Below, in pieces: positions 17,140 to 24,979 of a stretch of DNA of 64,000 nucleotides. The DNA comes from Lachnospiraceae bacterium. GTDB lineage: Bacteria > Bacillota > Clostridia > Lachnospirales > Lachnospiraceae. The translations under genes were made by a program, and so were the position numbers. The notes beneath the pieces were generated by a model, which had not been told where the DNA came from, ran no database searches, and was given only the letters and a program-made list of their open reading frames with translations. Within the stretch, counting starts at the first letter, position 1. The number at the start of each line of letters is the position of its first letter. The stretch spans positions 124,001 to 188,000 of the forward strand of contig JAQVCW010000001.1 in NCBI GenBank assembly GCA_028689585.1, given 5' to 3'.

Positions 17140-17437
17140 CAATACGGGGACGGTTCTTTCGTCCCACTATGATTTTGCCCAAAATGCTCTGCACATAGGG
17201 TGGAACGAAAGAACCGTCCCCTTGTTTCACCTGGCAATGCTCTGCACATAGAGCGGGACGAAAGAACCGTCCCCTTGTTTCACCCGGCAATGCTCTGCAC
17301 CGGGCGAGACGAAAGAACCGTCCCCTTGTTTTGCCTGGCAATGCTCTGCACAGAGCGGGACGAAAGAACCGTCCCCTTGTTTTCCCCCAAGCCAGGACCA
17401 AAGAACCGTCCCCTTATTTCACCGTCCCCTTGTTTCA
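17140..17437. repeat. GGGGACGGTTCTTTCG palindromic repeat cluster, right
   Basis: One forward and five inverted copies of the 20-bp core, the last ones degenerate, plus a final fragment at 17422-17437. The inverted copies are spaced about 55-60 bp apart by variants of CACCTGGCAATGCTCTGCAC, so this is a small tandem array. It ends directly at the moaA stop codon. Transcribed through, the cores could form hairpins (GGGACG/CGTCCC). The remaining spacer 16930-17139 shows nothing recognisable. Confidence 0.9.
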
Positions 17438-18463
17438 TCAGCCTCCAATGGATGACATCATATGATCTTCCCGCTCCGGCCGCACAGCTTGATTCTCAAA
17501 ACCATGCCTAGCCGGTTTTTCCCAGATAACCTTTTGAAGCACTTCCCTTATTTCGGCTTCGTCTGCTCCGCTGCGCAGCAGATCTCTCACATTTACTGTA
17601 CTTCCATAGTTCAGACATGCTTTCAGGCTGCCGTCCGCCAGCAGCCGGATCCGGTTGCAGCTTCCGCAGAATTCATGGCTGAGGGCACTGATGAAACCGA
17701 TACTTCCGGTAAATCCGGGCAGACGATAGTATACGGCCGGCCCGTTTCCACAGTTCATTTTCACCGTTTCTGCCTGTCCAGCCCGTTCCTTTTCCCGTGT
17801 ATCCGGTTCTAATTTTCCATATTCCTGCTCCAACAGCTCCATCACCCGTTCCTGGGACACCATCTGAAACCGCCGTCCAAGCCCCATCGGCATCAGTTCA
17901 ATAAAGCGCACATCCACCGGATAATCCCTGGCAAGCGCTGTGATTGGAACCAGATCCTTCTCATTGTAATTCTTCATGGGAACACAGTTGATTTTCACTC
18001 TGGCAAAGTTCATCTCCGCCGCCCGTTTAACCGCCGCAAGTACATGATCCAGTTCATCTCTCCCGGTGAGCTGCCGGAAGCGCCCCGGCTCCATCGTATC
18101 CAGGCTGATATTAATTCCCCCGATTCCCGCCTGCTTCAGTTCTTCCAGATGCTCCAAAAGCAGGCTGCCATTGGTGGTGACAGAGACCATCCCGATCCCC
18201 GGAATCCGCGTCAATTCCTTCAGAAAATCCATAACCTTGCGGCGCACGAAAAGTTCTCCGCCCGTTACTCTGATTTTGGAAATTCCAAGACCGGCTGCCG
18301 CCCGGACCACCGTCAGCATTTCTTCAAATCGAAGTATCTCCTCATGCCCCAGCAGCTCCACTCCTTCTGCCGGCATACAATAAGCGCACCGAAAATTACA
18401 TCGGTCCGTCACGGAAATTCTCATATAATCAATTGTTCTTCCCAACCTGTCTTTCATTCTCAC
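17438..18463 (-). CDS. moaA: GTP 3',8-cyclase (radical SAM)
   Basis: 341 aa. First step of molybdenum cofactor synthesis: cyclises GTP to 3',8-cyclo-7,8-dihydro-GTP. The radical SAM cluster CNFRCAYC (about 22-29), the second cluster CGSCNRIRLLADGSLKACL (about 268-286), and the C-terminal Gly-Gly tail (SSIGG) needed for activity are present. The SAM-binding motif reads VTGGELFVRRK where GGEP is usual, a Pro-to-Leu change. Stop lies against the repeat array; upstream neighbour is the dCMP deaminase, 15 bases away. Confidence 0.95.
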   Translation of the reverse strand: MRMKDRLGRTIDYMRISVTDRCNFRCAYCMPAEGVELLGHEEILRFEEMLTVVRAAAGLGISKIRVTGGELFVRRKVMDFLKELTRIPGIGMVSVTTNGSLLLEHLEELKQAGIGGINISLDTMEPGRFRQLTGRDELDHVLAAVKRAAEMNFARVKINCVPMKNYNEKDLVPITALARDYPVDVRFIELMPMGLGRRFQMVSQERVMELLEQEYGKLEPDTREKERAGQAETVKMNCGNGPAVYYRLPGFTGSIGFISALSHEFCGSCNRIRLLADGSLKACLNYGSTVNVRDLLRSGADEAEIREVLQKVIWEKPARHGFENQAVRPEREDHMMSSIGG

Positions 18464-18478
18464 TAACCTGCCTGTGTC

Positions 18479-18964
18479 TCACACATCCACCTGTATCTTC
18501 CGTCCTGTCCTCTGATACCGGTAATACCGGACTCCGGCCGCATCCAGCATTCGCTTTGACGCAAGCACAGAAGCAGATTCCGCATATTTATCCAGATCAT
18601 AGATAATCGTCTTGATCCCGGCCTGGATAATCGCCTTTGCACATTCATTGCACGGAAAGAGAGATACGTACAGTTTTGCCCCTTCCAGGCTTCCGCCGCG
18701 ATAATTCAGAATCGCATTTAGTTCGCTGTGTACCGTATAGACGTATTTCTTATCCAGATCCTCTCCCTCTCTGGCCCAGGGAAAATCATCATCGGAGCAC
18801 CCCAGTGGGAAGCCATTGTAGCCCATGGACAGAATTTTATTGTCCCGGCTGACAATGCAGGCTCCCACCTGAGTACTGGGATCCTTCGAACGCATGCCGG
18901 ACATTTTGGCCACTCCCATAAAATATTCATCCCAGGAAATATAGTCTTGTCTTTTTCCGCTCAT
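18479..18964 (-). CDS. Deoxycytidylate (dCMP) deaminase, ComEB type
   Basis: About 161 aa. Converts dCMP to dUMP for thymidylate supply. Zinc site: HSELNAIL (His and catalytic Glu) and PCNECAK (two Cys). Also STQVGACIVSRDNKILSMGY and GYNGFP, normal for the family. Start at 18964 (AAGGAG 6 bases upstream; ATG at 18967 is an alternative). The open frame continues to 19102 only because repeat R2 copy 2 happens to be open; that part is not protein-like. Confidence 0.93.
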   Translation of the reverse strand: MSGKRQDYISWDEYFMGVAKMSGMRSKDPSTQVGACIVSRDNKILSMGYNGFPLGCSDDDFPWAREGEDLDKKYVYTVHSELNAILNYRGGSLEGAKLYVSLFPCNECAKAIIQAGIKTIIYDLDKYAESASVLASKRMLDAAGVRYYRYQRTGRKIQVDV

Positions 18965-18986
18965 CATAGTCTCCTTCTCTGGCTTT

Positions 18987-19145
18987 TTCAAGAATACCCC
19001 TGCATTCTTGCTGCGAGGCCCGTCATACTTCGCATGACAGGCTCTGCGCGCCTCTGCATCTGCATTCCACTTCGGTCGTTGCCAAACAAGTGCCACTGGC
19101 ACTTAGCAACCGCCGGAGGCTTTATCCTGGAAGGAGATTCGAATC
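18987..19145. repeat. Intergenic repeat family R2, copy 2
   Basis: Same block order as 2871-3020: TTCAAGAATACCCCTGC hairpin, CTGCGAGGCC, CATACTTCGCATGACAGG, CAAGTGCCACTGGCACTT hairpin, CCGCCGGAGG, TCCTGGAAGG. It lies between the dCMP deaminase and upp. The rest of this 300-base spacer (to 19281) shows nothing else I can name. Confidence 0.75.
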
Positions 19146-19281
19146 CCGCCAAGACAAACTTGCTATTTACTCACCACCTATAGAGGTCGTGGGCTCATCT
19201 TCTTTCAAAATGAACGTCTCTCTGCCTTTTTGATAAAGCGGACCTTGCCACAGATGCCAAGAGACGCATTTGATTTTCAAT

Positions 19282-19911
19282 CTACTTCGTACCGAAAATA
19301 CGGTCACCTGCATCACCCAGCCCCGGTACAATATATCCGTGTTCATTCAGTCTTTCATCCAGTGCAGCAATATAAATATCCACATCCGGATGCATTTCCT
19401 GCATCTTCTTTACCCCTTCCGGTGCCGCAATGATGCACATAAAACGGATATGCTTACAGCCCTTATCCTTCAGCATCTGAATCGCTGCTACAGAAGAACC
19501 GCCGGTAGCCAGCATCGGATCCACTACAAAAACTTCTCTCTCATCACTGTCCGCCGGCAGCTTGCAGTAATATTCCACCGGTTTCAGTGTCTCCGGATCA
19601 CGGTACAGGCCAATATGCCCTACCTTTGCTGCCGGTATCATAGCCAGCATACCATCCACCATGCCAAGCCCCGCACGCAGAATCGGTACTACAGCCAGTT
19701 TTTTCCCACTCAGTTCTTTTACCGTTGTTTTGCAGATCGGTGTCTCAATCTCCACATCCACCAATTTCAGATCCCGGGTTGCTTCGTAGCACATCAGCTT
19801 TGCGATCTCACTGATGATTGCTCGAAAATCCCGGGAACCGGTATCCGTCCTTCGGATCACTCCCACCTTATGCTGAATTAATGGATGATCTAAAACTGTT
19901 ACTTTTGACAT
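19282..19911 (-). CDS. upp: Uracil phosphoribosyltransferase
   Basis: 209 aa, normal length. Salvages uracil to UMP with PRPP. PRPP motif [20 protein letters not shown], uracil-binding C-terminal region [16 protein letters not shown], and [14 protein letters not shown] are intact. Last gene of a three-gene unit Sua5 - LMW-phosphatase-like - upp. Confidence 0.97.
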   Translation of the reverse strand: MSKVTVLDHPLIQHKVGVIRRTDTGSRDFRAIISEIAKLMCYEATRDLKLVDVEIETPICKTTVKELSGKKLAVVPILRAGLGMVDGMLAMIPAAKVGHIGLYRDPETLKPVEYYCKLPADSDEREVFVVDPMLATGGSSVAAIQMLKDKGCKHIRFMCIIAAPEGVKKMQEMHPDVDIYIAALDERLNEHGYIVPGLGDAGDRIFGTK

Positions 19912-19929
19912 TTTCTGCCTCCTCCTTTG

Positions 19930-20391
19930 TTATAACATCAGTTCTTCTTCATTTAATACAATAACCAACTGAGTAATCAGCTCTTTCAACTGCTCAAAAC
20001 ATTTTCCATATTCACTCAGATCGCCGCCGCAGGGATCTGATACATCTTCCTGCCGTTTGATATATCCTGCCAGTGTATATACATTCACCGCCTCCGGATA
20101 TTCTGACAAGATTTTTTCTTTCTGACTGCTGTCCATCGTCAGAACCAAAGTCCGTTCATCAAAATCCACCTTTTCCAACGGTTCACTTGCATGTTCCTTC
20201 ATGGTCAGTCCATTGCTGACCAGAACCGCCTCAACCTTTGGATTCACCGGTTCTGGAAAAAGTACTACCAGTCCCCGTGATTCTACCAAAATATCCTCCA
20301 ACAGATATTTGCTCTGCAAAATCGCTTCCGCCATCGGACTCGTGGAAGTATCGCTTCCGCTCACAAAAATAAGCTTATCATACCGTTTCAA
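19930..20391 (-). CDS. LMW protein-tyrosine-phosphatase-like protein lacking catalytic residues
   Basis: 153 aa with the fold-wide pattern of low-molecular-weight phosphatases or arsenate reductases, including the late acid loop SDPCGGDLSEYGKC. The N-terminal phosphate loop, normally VCxGNTCRSPMAEA, reads VSGSDTSTSPMAEA: the nucleophilic Cys is Ser, the second Cys is Ser and the Arg is Thr. Phosphatase activity is therefore unlikely. Genes of this type commonly sit beside the threonylcarbamoyl-AMP synthase gene (ywlC-ywlE pairing in Bacillus), as here: 13 bases behind it and 18 before upp. It may be a regulatory or binding protein. Confidence 0.85.
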   Translation of the reverse strand: MKRYDKLIFVSGSDTSTSPMAEAILQSKYLLEDILVESRGLVVLFPEPVNPKVEAVLVSNGLTMKEHASEPLEKVDFDERTLVLTMDSSQKEKILSEYPEAVNVYTLAGYIKRQEDVSDPCGGDLSEYGKCFEQLKELITQLVIVLNEEELML

Positions 20392-20404
20392 GTTATCTCG
20401 CTCC

Positions 20405-21451
20405 TTATACTTTTATAATCTGATGTCCTGCTGCTTTAATCAGGCGGTTCATAATCGCCTGTCCCATCTGCGGTGTCTCAAATGCTTCCGAAAAAATCTT
20501 TGAAACCTCCAGTTCATCAAACTCACGCAGTACATTGTACAAATGCATGGCAATGGTAATCTCATCTGCTCTGGTACCTGCTGATTTCACAATACCATCC
20601 GGATACAATGCCGCCGTCTCATCCGTGGCAATAATCCCTGCCCGGTGACCGGCCGCCTCTTCCGCCGCCGCCAGAGCTTTGATCTTCTCTGTCACAGCTT
20701 CTGAAGTGCCTTCCACTATAGTCAGACTGGCCTTCGGAGCATAATGACGATATTTCATTCCCGGTGCCTTTGGATGAAGGTTCGGATCATCTCTCAGCAA
20801 CGCCTGATCCAGTTCCACCGCCCCAATGACCTGACGCAGCATTTCCTGGTTCACATATCCCGGGCGGAGGATCACCGGGGCTGCTTCTGTCAGATCTACT
20901 ATCGTAGACTCCAGACCAATCCCTACATCGCCTCCGTCAATAATAGCATTAATCTTTCCGTCCAGATCATCCGCCACATGAGATGCCTTCGTGGGGCTTG
21001 GCTTGCCGGAAGTATTGGCACTGGGTGCCGCCACATAACCGCCGCCTTCCCGTATCAGCGCCAGGGCTGCCGGATGATTCGGCATACGGACAGCCACTGT
21101 TTCCAGTCCGCCGGTAGTCTCATAGGGCACAAGATCACTTTTCCTGAAAATCATGGTCAGTGGTCCCGGCCAGAAAGCCTCCGCCAGTTTCCTGGCTGTT
21201 TCCGGAATTTCTTTCACAATGGAATCCAAAGCATCAAAATCTGCAATATGGACAATCAGCGGATTATCCGAAGGTCTCCCTTTTGCAGCATAAATCTTCG
21301 CAGAAGCTGCCGCGTCCAGTGCATTGCCCCCCAATCCGTAAACCGTCTCCGTAGGAAATGCCACCAGTCCGCCGTCCTTTAAAATTTGTCCAGCCATTTT
21401 CATAGCCCCGGCATCAATACCTGATGTCATATCCATTTTGATTGTCTGCAT
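20405..21451 (-). CDS. L-threonylcarbamoyladenylate synthase (Sua5/YwlC type)
   Basis: 348 aa. Makes threonylcarbamoyl-AMP for t6A37 of tRNAs. YrdC domain: GGLVAFPTETVYGLGGNAL, IYAAKGRPSDNPLIVHI, KSDLVPYETTG, VAAPSANTSGKPSPT, STIVDLT; then a C-terminal Sua5 domain (HPKAPGMKYRHYAPKASLTI onward) that distinguishes Sua5 from TsaC. First gene of the unit with the phosphatase-like gene and upp. Confidence 0.95.
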   Translation of the reverse strand: MQTIKMDMTSGIDAGAMKMAGQILKDGGLVAFPTETVYGLGGNALDAAASAKIYAAKGRPSDNPLIVHIADFDALDSIVKEIPETARKLAEAFWPGPLTMIFRKSDLVPYETTGGLETVAVRMPNHPAALALIREGGGYVAAPSANTSGKPSPTKASHVADDLDGKINAIIDGGDVGIGLESTIVDLTEAAPVILRPGYVNQEMLRQVIGAVELDQALLRDDPNLHPKAPGMKYRHYAPKASLTIVEGTSEAVTEKIKALAAAEEAAGHRAGIIATDETAALYPDGIVKSAGTRADEITIAMHLYNVLREFDELEVSKIFSEAFETPQMGQAIMNRLIKAAGHQIIKV

Positions 21452-21495
21452 TACATAGCTTCCTTTCTAAACACTGCTGCTGTCTCTTGGCATAT

Positions 21496-21590
21496 ATTAT
21501 AACTTGTAATTGCCCTGTTTTCGGGCAATTACCTACGCAAAGCGCAAACGCGCTTTTTGCGTTTTCTGCATGCGCTTTGCTCATATTATA
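21496..21590. repeat. Repeat family R1, inverted copy
   Basis: A 95-bp unit: ATTATAACTTGTAATTGCCC, hairpin GTAATTGCCC/GGGCAATTAC, second hairpin-like part around GCAAAGCGCAAACGCG, ending TCATATTATA. It is the reverse complement of the units at 21666-21878; a further copy is at 35973-36060. On the minus strand it puts TATAAT about 45 bases ahead of the Sua5 start. Confidence 0.85.
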
Positions 21591-21665
21591 ACACTATGGA
21601 TCAGTCTTGAAAACTCTTTTTTATATTATGGGTTATATGCACTAACGGTTTTTCTGTTTTTGTGG

Positions 21666-21878
21666 TATAATACGAAGCAAAGCGCATACTAGAAACGCAG
21701 AAACCGCGTTTGCGCTTTGCGCAGGTAATCGCCCAATGACAGGGCAATTACAAGTTATAATACGAAGCAAAGCGCATGCTAGAAACGCAGAAACCGCGTT
21801 TGCGCTTTGCGCAGGTAATTGCCCAATGGCTGGGCAATTACAAGTTATAATATGATGCAAAGCGCATGCTAGAAACGC
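21666..21878. repeat. Repeat family R1, tandem array upstream of the S1-domain gene
   Basis: TATAATACGAAGCAAAGCGC-type starts recur at 21666, 21756 and 21846, an exact 90-bp period: two full units and a partial third. Each unit contains GCAAAGCGC/GCGCTTTGC and GTAATTGCCC/GGGCAATTAC hairpins. The first TATAAT has an extended -10 (TGGTATAAT) and is a possible promoter for the S1-domain gene. Bases 21591-21665 are AT-rich with no other feature. Confidence 0.85.
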
Positions 21879-21956
21879 CAGCATTTTACAGAATCTTACG
21901 CTGATAAAATCCTTCAGCCCTTTCTGTATTTGCTGTATTATTTTCAGGAGGACAAA

Positions 21957-23060
21957 ATGGAAGAAACAAAAAATCAGGAAATTGCAGAAAACACAGTATC
22001 AGAAGCAAAAGAAGAACTTAAAGAAATCCAGACAGATGACGTAATGAAAAAAACAGAAGAAATACCGGCAGACAACTCCATGGAAAAAGCAGAAGAAGCC
22101 CCGGCGAGTGACACAGCAGCAAACGCGCAAGAAGCTCCGGCAGACAGCGCGGCGGAAGAAACCATGGCCGATTATGCCGAAGAACTGGAAGCTTCCTTCA
22201 AGCAGATTCACGAAGGAGATATCCTCACCGGAACCGTAATCGGTGTCTCTGAGACAGAAATTACCCTGGATTTCGGTTATTATACTGATGGCATTATCCA
22301 TCTGGAAGACACCAGCGATGATCCCACTTTTTCAATCAAAAACAGCATTGAACCGGGGCAGACCTTATCCGCTACCGTAATCCGCAGAGATGATGGTGCC
22401 GGTCACATTCTTCTTTCCATGAAAGAAGCTGCTGCCGTCATGGCCTGGGAGCGTCTGGAAGAGCTGCAAAAGAGCCAGAAAAATATTACTGTAAAAATCT
22501 CCGGTGTCACAAAAGGCGGTGCTATCGCTTATGCAGAAGGCATTCGCGGATTTATCCCTGCTTCCAAGCTGGCATTGGGATATGTGGAAGAAAACGATCT
22601 TCCTGACTGGCTGAACAAGAGCCTGGAGGTTCGTGTTATCACTGCTGATGAAGAAGAAAACCGCCTGGTTCTCTCCGCAAAAGAAATCCTCCGGGAAGCT
22701 GAAGCCGAAGAACGCAAACAGCGGGTTTCCAATGTGGAAATCGGTCTGGTAACCGAAGGGACCGTAGATACCTTAAAGCCTTATGGTGCATTTGTGAACC
22801 TGGGCAACGGACTTTCCGGCCTGCTCCATATTTCCCAGATCAGCCAGCAGCGCATTAAGCATCCCGGTGTTGTGCTGAAAGAGGGCCAGACAGTCAAAGT
22901 AAAGATCATCGGCATCAAAGACGGCAAGATCAGCCTGAGCATGAAGGCTCTGGAAGACGCATCCGCCTCCGAGATTGTAGAAGAGACTTTTGAAATGCCG
23001 GAAACCGAAGCGGCCACCACCTCTCTGGGATCTCTGTTCGCAAATATCAAATTGAACTAA
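21957..23060 (+). CDS. S1 RNA-binding-domain protein (ribosomal protein S1-like)
   Basis: 367 aa from the ATG at 21957 (GGAGG 6 bases upstream). The first 75 residues are an acidic Glu/Ala-rich tail with repeated EEAPA/EEIPA. Three S1 (OB-fold) domains follow: about 82-155 (GDILTGTVIGVSETEITLDF), 165-240 (KISGVTKGGAIAYAEGIRGF) and 252-325 (GTVDTLKPYGAFVNLGNGLS, GLLHISQISQ). Clostridial S1-like proteins of three or four domains bind mRNA near the ribosome, but it is shorter than E. coli S1. Plus strand, divergent from Sua5 across the R1 repeats. Confidence 0.88.
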   Translation: MEETKNQEIAENTVSEAKEELKEIQTDDVMKKTEEIPADNSMEKAEEAPASDTAANAQEAPADSAAEETMADYAEELEASFKQIHEGDILTGTVIGVSETEITLDFGYYTDGIIHLEDTSDDPTFSIKNSIEPGQTLSATVIRRDDGAGHILLSMKEAAAVMAWERLEELQKSQKNITVKISGVTKGGAIAYAEGIRGFIPASKLALGYVEENDLPDWLNKSLEVRVITADEEENRLVLSAKEILREAEAEERKQRVSNVEIGLVTEGTVDTLKPYGAFVNLGNGLSGLLHISQISQQRIKHPGVVLKEGQTVKVKIIGIKDGKISLSMKALEDASASEIVEETFEMPETEAATTSLGSLFANIKLN

Positions 23061-23179
23061 TTATTTTCCATGATAAACAAAGCTGCTGCAATTCTGGTTA
23101 CGGAGTGAACCAGTAACCAAATCTGTATCGTTTTGTAAAAAGCCACAGAATGTGTCTTTTATGTCAGAATAAATTAGAC

Positions 23180-23303
23180 TATAATGAAATAGCATATGCA
23201 GCAGAGAAGCAATCTGCGGCTGTCAGATTGGTGCCCCAGCACTGACTCCGATTCCAATTTTTGCCCTATCTGTGAAAAAAGCGCCGGACGCGGCGCTTTT
23301 TTC
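23180..23303 (+). ncRNA. Candidate small RNA with own -10 box and terminator
   Basis: A TATAAT at 23180-23185 (weak -35 TTTTAT 17 bases upstream) is followed by about 110 bases without a gene and then the terminator at 23275-23302. Inside, CAGCAGA/TCTGCGGCTG and CAGATTGG/CCAATTT can pair. It does not match 6S, SRP or tmRNA consensus that I can recall. It could instead be only the 3' end of the S1-gene transcript. Confidence 0.35.
23275..23302. terminator. Strong intrinsic terminator downstream of the S1-domain gene
   Basis: AAAAAA GCGCC GGACGC GGCGC TTTTTT: perfect 11-bp stem with A- and T-tracts, usable on both strands. To its right, 23310-23440 holds two copies of ACGCTGATGCGTGTGCAGAT-like sequence about 60 bp apart and no gene. 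Confidence 0.9.
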
Positions 23304-23465
23304 TATTGCATTTTGCAACACGCTGATGCGTGTGCAGATATCAGCCTTTGGCTGATACCATTCTTCACTTTGAAGCACGCTGATGCGTGCGCAGATCATC
23401 CGTCTTGAGCTGACGATATTTACCTTCACGGCTTCTTTGTTGGTGCTGCCATGTTATGGTTTTTC

Positions 23466-23855
23466 TTATTTTTCCTGAATTTCCAGAATATCCATAGGAC
23501 AGGCTTTAGCACAGATACCACATGAAATACATTTTGAGGACACCGGTGAGCTCTCCACTTTTACCATAACATGCATTGGACAGACTTCTACGCACTCGCC
23601 GCAGCCGGTACACAGCTTCTTGTCAATCATGTATACTCCCTTTGCGTTCTGCTTAATCGCACCTGCTTTACAGGTTCTTGCACATTTTCCACACTGGATA
23701 CAGGTATTCGGCTTTGGATTTCCATCCTTTCCCTCTACAATCTGGATACAGGACTTATCCGGATCAAATTCCTTATAAAAAGCCATCGAACAGGCTCTTA
23801 CACATTCCAGACATGCCATACATTTTGTTTTGTCAGTTACTACCAGTTTCTTCAT
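23466..23855 (-). CDS. Ferredoxin-type protein with four 4Fe-4S motifs
   Basis: 129 aa. Four CxxCxxCxxxC motifs (CMACLECVRAC near 13, CIQCGKCARTC near 52, CTGCGECVEVC near 82, CISCGICAKAC near 108) give the HycB/CooF-like electron-transfer layout. Such subunits feed electrons to hydrogenases, formate dehydrogenases or CO dehydrogenase; no catalytic partner is adjacent. ATG at 23855 chosen: GGAGG 8 bases upstream. Soluble, cytoplasmic. Confidence 0.9.
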   Translation of the reverse strand: MKKLVVTDKTKCMACLECVRACSMAFYKEFDPDKSCIQIVEGKDGNPKPNTCIQCGKCARTCKAGAIKQNAKGVYMIDKKLCTGCGECVEVCPMHVMVKVESSPVSSKCISCGICAKACPMDILEIQEK

Positions 23856-23954
23856 TTTTTTATCCTCCATAGTGAACATCATTCCACGCCATACGCGTAC
23901 TTATTTAGATTATACCATCGGACGCGGGCATCGTCAATTTATTATCAAAAAGAA

Positions 23955-24072
23955 CAGGATATATCGTTACAATTCAGCCTTGAAATGAGAACGCTTTCCG
24001 GGTGGCTGCCCCAGGTATGCCGCCCGGAAGCTGTGCGTCAAGTAAAAAGCTGAATTGTAACAATATATCCTG
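23955..24072. repeat. Repeat family R3, full 118-bp palindrome
   Basis: The outer arms CAGGATATAT(C/T)GTTACAATTC are inverted copies of each other with one mismatch; inner arms TTCCGGGTGGC and GCCGCCCGGAA pair around the centre. The right arm contains the 40-bp segment also found alone at 9181-9220 and 40508-40546. MITE- or REP-like; lies between the ferredoxin and amidase genes. Confidence 0.8.
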
Positions 24073-24080
24073 TCTGCGAA

Positions 24081-24911
24081 TCACTGCAAATACTCCAATA
24101 TCCCTGCGCAGACCGCCTCCGCCACTCTGTCCTGATATTCCTCCGTAATCAGCTTCGATACGTCTCCCGGATTCGAAAGAAAACCGCATTCCACCAGAGC
24201 GGTCACGCTGGGTGAGCGCTTCAGGATATAATAGTTTAAATTTGCCTTAATGCTGCGGGGACGTTCTATCTCCAGCAGCGTATTCATCTGGGTCTGAATA
24301 CAGGCAGCCAGTTTTTCCCCCTCCGGCGAATGTTCAAAATAAAAGACCTGGGGACCATAAACGGCGGCATCTGTGTAACTGTTTTGATGAATACTGACGG
24401 TAACCAGCGGCTTATGTTCCTCTATCAAAGCGCAGCGGCGCTGCATATCCTGCGCTTTGTGATTCGCGGTTCCCTCCTCATAGAGTCCCGCATCCTCTTC
24501 CCTGGTCAAAACCACGGTGTACCCCTTCTGTTCCAGCAGGTTTGCCAGCTTCTGCGCAATCTTCAAATTCAATGTTTTCTCCTTGATGCCATCAATGCCC
24601 ACCATTCCGGGATCGTCCCCGCCATGTCCCGGATCGATCAAGATGATTCCCGAAGTGCCTCCGGCAGTATTATCATCTACCGCTCCATTCTCCATCTTTC
24701 CATTTCCGGCATCTTCCTTATTTTCCTCTTCTTTATTCCCCTCTTCCTTATTTTCCGCCTCTCTGCTTCCCCCTTCTGCCATGCTCTCCCGCACCAGCTC
24801 CATGTCCGCCATTTCCAGACATTTCCCGGGCAAATAATAAGAAAGCAGCAAAATCACCGCTGCCATGAGAAACTCCAGAATCTTACGCAGATTATTTTGC
24901 ATAACCGCCAT
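24081..24911 (-). CDS. N-acetylmuramoyl-L-alanine amidase (CwlD-like, Amidase_3)
   Basis: 276 aa. Cleaves the amide bond between MurNAc and the stem peptide. An N-terminal membrane anchor (about 9-28), a Glu/Asn/Lys low-complexity linker (about 45-80), then the zinc amidase: ILIDPGHGGDDPG (His), a Glu in the TREEDAG/EEG region, VSIHQNS (His) and VECGFLSNPGD (catalytic Glu). CwlD in spore formers makes muramic delta-lactam in the cortex; without spore genes nearby this specific role is only possible. Possible weak RBS. Confidence 0.9.
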   Translation of the reverse strand: MAVMQNNLRKILEFLMAAVILLLSYYLPGKCLEMADMELVRESMAEGGSREAENKEEGNKEEENKEDAGNGKMENGAVDDNTAGGTSGIILIDPGHGGDDPGMVGIDGIKEKTLNLKIAQKLANLLEQKGYTVVLTREEDAGLYEEGTANHKAQDMQRRCALIEEHKPLVTVSIHQNSYTDAAVYGPQVFYFEHSPEGEKLAACIQTQMNTLLEIERPRSIKANLNYYILKRSPSVTALVECGFLSNPGDVSKLITEEYQDRVAEAVCAGILEYLQ

Positions 24912-24979
24912 TCCATAAAAGTTCTTTCTGCAATTTATGATTTTCCTGCCTGAGGTATGACCATACTTGTCACTAATTT

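Noticed and set aside
17140-17437. CRISPR array
   Set aside because: Repeats are self-palindromic, in mixed orientation, and the spacers between them are similar to each other; no cas genes.
18968-19102. 45-residue N-terminal extension of dCMP deaminase
   Set aside because: Encoded by repeat R2; a good RBS lies at the internal start and family length fits without it.
19125-19150. tRNA T-arm-like sequence (ATTCGAATCC)
   Set aside because: No acceptor, D or anticodon arms around it; it belongs to repeat R2.
21666-21878. CRISPR array at the 90-bp repeats
   Set aside because: Whole 90-bp units repeat, with no unique spacers.
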